Assembly: GCA_046050465.1 (NCBI GenBank)
Contig: JBJOPS010000020.1
Coordinates: 1-64,000 of the forward strand
DNA length: 64,000 bases
From: Egaibacter sp046050465
Lineage (GTDB): Bacteria; Pseudomonadota; Gammaproteobacteria; Burkholderiales; Burkholderiaceae_C
Reading direction: 5' to 3'
Shown: positions 60,578 through 64,000 of the stretch, piece by piece
Layout of the letters: the number at the start of each line of letters is the position of its first letter
How positions within the stretch are numbered: position 1 is the stretch's first letter
Position numbers and translations under genes: made by a program
The notes under the pieces: generated by a model
What the model was told of the DNA's origin: nothing
Seen by the model: the letters and a program-made list of their open reading frames with translations, nothing else
The model's database searches: none

Positions 60578-61489
60578 TTACGTACCGGCTTGTGTCGGGT
60601 ACTTTTCTGTTTGCGCCGCCTGTGCATGGAGCCATGTCAGGAATGCTTCAACGGCAGGTCGTTTCGAGTGCCGCTCAGGGTACACGGCAAAGTGAGCCTT
60701 GACGCGAACGGCCAGTTCCGTGCCGAATAGTGGCTTGAGTTTGCGCTGGGAGAGGTGTGCACCGGCGTTCACCACGCTTTCCAGGGCCACCCCCAACCCC
60801 TGAGTTGCGGCATCCAATGACATTTGTGCGCGGTCAAAGCGCACCGGAAAGCGTTCTGGTGCATGTAGCGATGTGAATTGCCCAAACCAGTCCGACCACT
60901 GCACAACGCTCACATTGCTCTGAATCAGCGGCACATCCAGCAACTGCTCTACGCGTTTGAGTCGATGCTCGCGAATAAATGCCGGACTAGCCAAGGGAAT
61001 GATGGCTTCTTCAAACAATGGCTCCACAACCAGATCGCCCCACTGAGGCACACCATAGCGAATGTCGATGTCCGCCTGGCCCAGGGCAAAGTCGCTAGGC
61101 GTGTGCGCGGCAGACAGGTTGAGTGAAATCTCGGGGTATGCCTCTGCAAAGCCGCGTAGCCTGGGGATCAGCCACAAGCTGGCAATGCTGGGGGCTGAAT
61201 GGACATAGAGGCTGTTGCGAACGCCTTGCCGCAAATCGTCAGTGGCGGCGCAAATGGCGGACAGTGCCGCACCCACCTTCAAAAGATAGTGCTCACCGGC
61301 TGGACTCAGGCGCACGCTATGTGCGCTGCGCTCAAAAAGGCGAATGTCCAGCTGCGATTCCAGACGTGCAATCTGATGGCTGATGGCCGATGGTGTCAGG
61401 TGTAATTCGGTGGCGGCCAGCGCAAAACTGCGCCTGCGGGCCACCGCCTCAAAGGCTTGCAGGCCGGAAATGGGAGGCAAAGCAGACAT
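60578..61489 (-). CDS. LysR-family transcriptional regulator
   Basis: 303 residues. Winged-helix N-terminus (ISGLQAFEAVARRRSFALAA, LHLTPSAISHQIARLESQLD) of the GcvA-like subgroup and a LysR substrate domain (SLYVHSAPSIASLWLIPRLR). It is divergent from the SDR-TRAP gene set with a 121-bp spacer, so it probably controls uptake and oxidation of the TRAP substrate (inference). Confidence 0.92.
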   Translation of the reverse strand: MSALPPISGLQAFEAVARRRSFALAATELHLTPSAISHQIARLESQLDIRLFERSAHSVRLSPAGEHYLLKVGAALSAICAATDDLRQGVRNSLYVHSAPSIASLWLIPRLRGFAEAYPEISLNLSAAHTPSDFALGQADIDIRYGVPQWGDLVVEPLFEEAIIPLASPAFIREHRLKRVEQLLDVPLIQSNVSVVQWSDWFGQFTSLHAPERFPVRFDRAQMSLDAATQGLGVALESVVNAGAHLSQRKLKPLFGTELAVRVKAHFAVYPERHSKRPAVEAFLTWLHAQAAQTEKYPTQAGT

Positions 61490-61610
61490 AGGGAGAACCC
61501 TTGCGTCAGATGATGTCTTGTCATCTTAAATTGAAAAACTATCGCTTGTCGTAACCTTAAACCAAAACCAGAATTCTGCCAACAAAGTTCCTTTCTATTC
61601 GAAAAGCGAG

Positions 61611-62369
61611 ATGGGCAACATGCTTCTAACAAACAAAGTAGCCGTTATTACCGGAGGCGCAGGCCTCAATGGGCTGGGCTTCGCCACAGCCCGCCAGATG
61701 GCCGCTCAGGGTGCGCGAGTCGTGATTCTGGATCTGGAGCGGGCCAACCCGGCCGAAGTAGCTACTCGGCTCGGGGCGGGTCATTTTGGGTTTGTCACCG
61801 ACGTTACAAAGAAAGACCAGTGTGATGCCGCCGCCGCCGCCATTCTGGCCCAGTACGGGCAGATCGACATTCTGGTAAACAACGCCGGAATTACCCAACC
61901 GGTAAAAACACTGGAGATTACCGGAGCGGACTACGACCGCATTCTTGATGTGAGTTTGCGAGGCACGCTGTATATGTCCCAAGCGGTTATTCCGGCGATG
62001 CGCACACAAAGGTCTGGCTCAATTATCTGCATCTCATCAGTATCTGCCCAACGTGGCGGCGGTATCTTTGGCGGCCCTCACTACTCTGCGGCCAAGGCGG
62101 GTGTTCTCGGACTTGCCAAAGCGATGGCACGCGAGTTTGGAGTAGATGGTATTCGGGTTAACTGCATCACCCCCGGTTTGATAGAAACCGACATCACTCA
62201 AGGCAAGCTGGGCGATGCCAAAAAGGCCGAAATTTCTTCCACCATACCGTTGGCACGACTCGGACGTCCAAGCGATGTTGCCGGTGCCTGCATTTTTCTC
62301 GCCAGCGACCTTTCTGCCTATTGCACCGGCATCACGCTCGATGTCAATGGCGGCATGCTCATTCACTAA
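61611..62369 (+). CDS. Short-chain dehydrogenase/reductase (FabG-like)
   Basis: 252 residues. Classical SDR: KVAVITGGAGLNGLGFATAR, NNAGIT, ICISSVSAQ and catalytic YSAAKAGVLGLAKAMARE; C-terminal GRPSDVAGACIFLASDLSAY. Members oxidise sugar alcohols or 3-hydroxy acids. It lies 26 bp before a TRAP binding-protein gene, so it probably acts on the transported organic acid or polyol. A second Met (MLLTNK) three codons in could also be the start. Confidence 0.92.
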   Translation: MGNMLLTNKVAVITGGAGLNGLGFATARQMAAQGARVVILDLERANPAEVATRLGAGHFGFVTDVTKKDQCDAAAAAILAQYGQIDILVNNAGITQPVKTLEITGADYDRILDVSLRGTLYMSQAVIPAMRTQRSGSIICISSVSAQRGGGIFGGPHYSAAKAGVLGLAKAMAREFGVDGIRVNCITPGLIETDITQGKLGDAKKAEISSTIPLARLGRPSDVAGACIFLASDLSAYCTGITLDVNGGMLIH

Positions 62370-62395
62370 CTTGCATCACAACACAGGAGACAAAC

Positions 62396-63382
62396 ATGAA
62401 TAAATTTTCCACCTTCCGTCGCACCACCCTGATCACCGCTTTGCTCGGCATCAGTGGCTTTGCCATGGCGCAAGCCACGGTCAAGCTGACATTGGGTCAC
62501 GGTGCTGCAGCGGGAAACCCGCGCCATGAGGCGTCGGTGAAGTTCGCTGATCTGGTGAAAGCCAAAACCAGCGGCCGTGTAGAGGTGCAAGTTGCTCCAT
62601 CCGCCCAGCTGGGCGATGACGCCGCCATGGTGACTGCACTGCGCACCGGTGCGCTGGACATGAGCGCCAACTCGCAAGGCGCTGTGTCAGTGGCTGTGCC
62701 CGAGTACGCGGCCTATGGTATGCCTTTCATGTTTTCTTCGCCGGCACAGGCCTTCAAGCTGCTGGACGGCCCGCTGGGGCAGGAGCTGGCGCAGAAGTCG
62801 GCTGACAAGGGGATGGTGTTGCTGGGCACCTGGGATAACGGCATCCGCCAGATGACCAACAGCAAACGCCCTATCACCAAGGTCGAGGACATGAAGGGCC
62901 TGAAGATGCGCGTGCCGCCAGATGCCACACTGGTGGATATCATGCAGGCGCTGGGTGCCGAGGCACAGCAGATCAAGTTTGCCGAGTTGTACGTGGCCCT
63001 GCAGCAGGGGGTGGTGGACGGCCAGGAGAACCCGCTGGTCAACATCCACGCCAGCAAGTTGTATGAAGTGCAAAAGTACCTGGCACTGACCAACCACCAG
63101 TTCCAGATGACACCCTTCCTGATGAGCAAGCGCACCTGGGACAAGCTGTCCGAGGCCGACCGCAAGGCTGTCACCGAAGCTGCTGCCGAAGCCACCGCGC
63201 TACAGCGCAAGCTCTCGGCCGACGCGGATGCCAAGTTGCTTGACGAGCTCAAGGCCAAGGGTGTGCAGGTGACCCTGGTTGACAAGGCGGCTTTTGCCAA
63301 AGCCACGTCAGCGGTGGATGACAAATGGCTCACCACCCCGATTGCTCCGTACCTGAAGAAAGTGATTGCTGCAGCGCGCTGA
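62396..63382 (+). CDS. TRAP transporter substrate-binding protein (DctP family)
   Basis: 328 residues from ATG 62396 (AGGAGA six bases upstream). Signal peptide (TLITALLGISGFAMA), then the DctP fold: KLTLGHGAAAGNPRHEASVK, KMRVPPDATLVDIMQALGAE, the conserved carboxylate-binding Arg region and the GVVDGQENPLVNI block. It captures an organic acid, often a C4-dicarboxylate or sugar acid, in the periplasm. The small permease gene follows; the large permease lies beyond the window. Confidence 0.93.
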   Translation: MNKFSTFRRTTLITALLGISGFAMAQATVKLTLGHGAAAGNPRHEASVKFADLVKAKTSGRVEVQVAPSAQLGDDAAMVTALRTGALDMSANSQGAVSVAVPEYAAYGMPFMFSSPAQAFKLLDGPLGQELAQKSADKGMVLLGTWDNGIRQMTNSKRPITKVEDMKGLKMRVPPDATLVDIMQALGAEAQQIKFAELYVALQQGVVDGQENPLVNIHASKLYEVQKYLALTNHQFQMTPFLMSKRTWDKLSEADRKAVTEAAAEATALQRKLSADADAKLLDELKAKGVQVTLVDKAAFAKATSAVDDKWLTTPIAPYLKKVIAAAR

Positions 63383-63458
63383 TCATCGCAGCGCACTCGC
63401 CCATCCATCTGCAATGGTTTGCACGGGACAAGCCCCGCGCAGCACAAGGAGACTCCCG

Positions 63459-63974
63459 ATGCAATTCATCGAACGGGTCGTAGTCGGCCTGTGCCGCCTG
63501 CTGCTATGGATCAGCACGACCGTCATTTTCGTGATCCTGGTGGCCAACACCGTGTTGCGCTACGCCACCGGCAGCAGCCTGCAGTGGGCCAACGAGGTGC
63601 CCGAGCTGCTCTTCCCCTGGCTGGTGATGTCGGGTGTGGTACTGGCTGCTGGCCAAGGCGCCCATATCACCACCAGCTTCCTGATGGATGCGGTGCCCGC
63701 CCCGCTGCGCCGCTGGACCGCCATTGCCACCTGGCTGCTGGTGGCCGGCCTATACAGCACCCTGGCCTGGGCCACTTTCCAGATGCTGGAGATCGTGCAC
63801 GATGAAAAGTCGCCCATCCTGCAAGTGCCCGGTTCACTGACCTATGGCTGCGTGATGGGTGGACTGCTGATGCTGGCCGTGCTGGCCTGTCAGTCAGCCT
63901 GGAAGGCCCGGGTTACCCAACCCCGGGAGAGGGGCCCTCTTGAAGAGCAAGCCGCACCCGAGGCGCACTGGTAA
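63459..63974 (+). CDS. TRAP transporter small permease (DctQ family)
   Basis: 171 residues from ATG 63459 (AAGGAGA upstream). Four membrane segments (LLLWISTTVIFVILVANTVL, LLFPWLVMSGVVLAAGQGA, WTAIATWLLVAGLYSTLAWA, LTYGCVMGGLLMLAVLA) and the typical EVPELLFPWLV motif. It pairs with the DctM large permease, expected just after the window end. The C-terminal tail is charged and cytoplasmic. Confidence 0.92.
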   Translation: MQFIERVVVGLCRLLLWISTTVIFVILVANTVLRYATGSSLQWANEVPELLFPWLVMSGVVLAAGQGAHITTSFLMDAVPAPLRRWTAIATWLLVAGLYSTLAWATFQMLEIVHDEKSPILQVPGSLTYGCVMGGLLMLAVLACQSAWKARVTQPRERGPLEEQAAPEAHW

Positions 63975-64000
63975 GCCCTCCCCGCACGCAAAGGAATACC

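Noticed and set aside
1..64000. CRISPR arrays, tRNA or rRNA genes
   Set aside because: No regularly spaced repeats and no recognisable tRNA or rRNA sequence were seen. A tRNAscan-type search could still find something missed by eye.

Overview
The window looks like a chromosomal segment of a betaproteobacterium of the Comamonadaceae (Rhodoferax/Polaromonas-like). This rests on the start (end of rplM, then rpsI, a DUF6776 protein, bactofilin, erpA, anmK, an M23 peptidase and tyrS), on typical Burkholderiales families (PhaM, DUF3567, DUF3108, TRAP transporters), on a GC-rich codon usage, and on small dispersed palindromic repeats. All calls come from reading the sequence; no database search was run.

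Layout. 1-6.0 kb: housekeeping genes. 6.0-13.2 kb: a defence/toxin-antitoxin island with an RloA/RloB (AbiL-like) ATPase plus Toprim-type pair, two BrnA antitoxins each beside a broken BrnT toxin, a third brnA remnant inside a duplicated ~190-bp segment that flanks the rlo/brn block, a Phd/RelE pair, and an MmeI-like restriction-methylation gene carrying an in-frame amber codon and an in-frame repeat insertion. 13.2-21.3 kb: Gfo/Idh oxidoreductase, a two-component system, an ECF sigma factor, an RhlE helicase, an orphan amino-acid-type binding protein and a DenD-like dehydrogenase. 21.3-24.6 kb: Fur-box-preceded TonB siderophore receptor and PiuC. 24.6-38.2 kb: glyoxylate-type aminotransferase and GlcD, PaiB, LysR/Psd, DUF proteins, IclR/FAH, MarC, a copper group (YcnI, PCuAC), PhaM and FIST.

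38.4-57.5 kb is the most interesting region: a choline/glycine betaine locus. It contains a quaternary-amine ABC transporter (ATPase and permease at one end, binding protein about 9 kb away), a GbdR-like GlxA/AraC regulator, purU, and a tightly coupled operon for a corrinoid protein, DUF1638, a 'virulence factor' domain protein, a Cys-rich MTHFR C-terminal protein, a MetF-like reductase, a methyl-THF:corrinoid methyltransferase and a [2Fe-2S] ASKHA corrinoid activator. Then come betB, betA, a PchP-like phosphocholine phosphatase, a betaine/homocysteine methyltransferase-family protein and a hydantoinase-A-family protein. Read together they suggest that phosphocholine/choline is converted to betaine and that a methyl group passes through a B12 protein to tetrahydrofolate and is oxidised towards formate. 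The domains of methionine synthase are present as separate proteins. No MttB/MtgB-type methyltransferase is in the window, so the enzyme that loads (or unloads) the corrinoid protein is unknown; the Bmt-like protein is the best candidate. A heptamer TGCGACA/TGTCGCA recurs upstream of the transporter, the regulator and the corrinoid operon, twice as 21-bp-spaced direct repeats.

57.8-64 kb: TetR/oxidoreductase/SDR gene set with palindromic operators, a LysR regulator, an SDR and the start of a TRAP (DctPQ) transporter that runs off the window.
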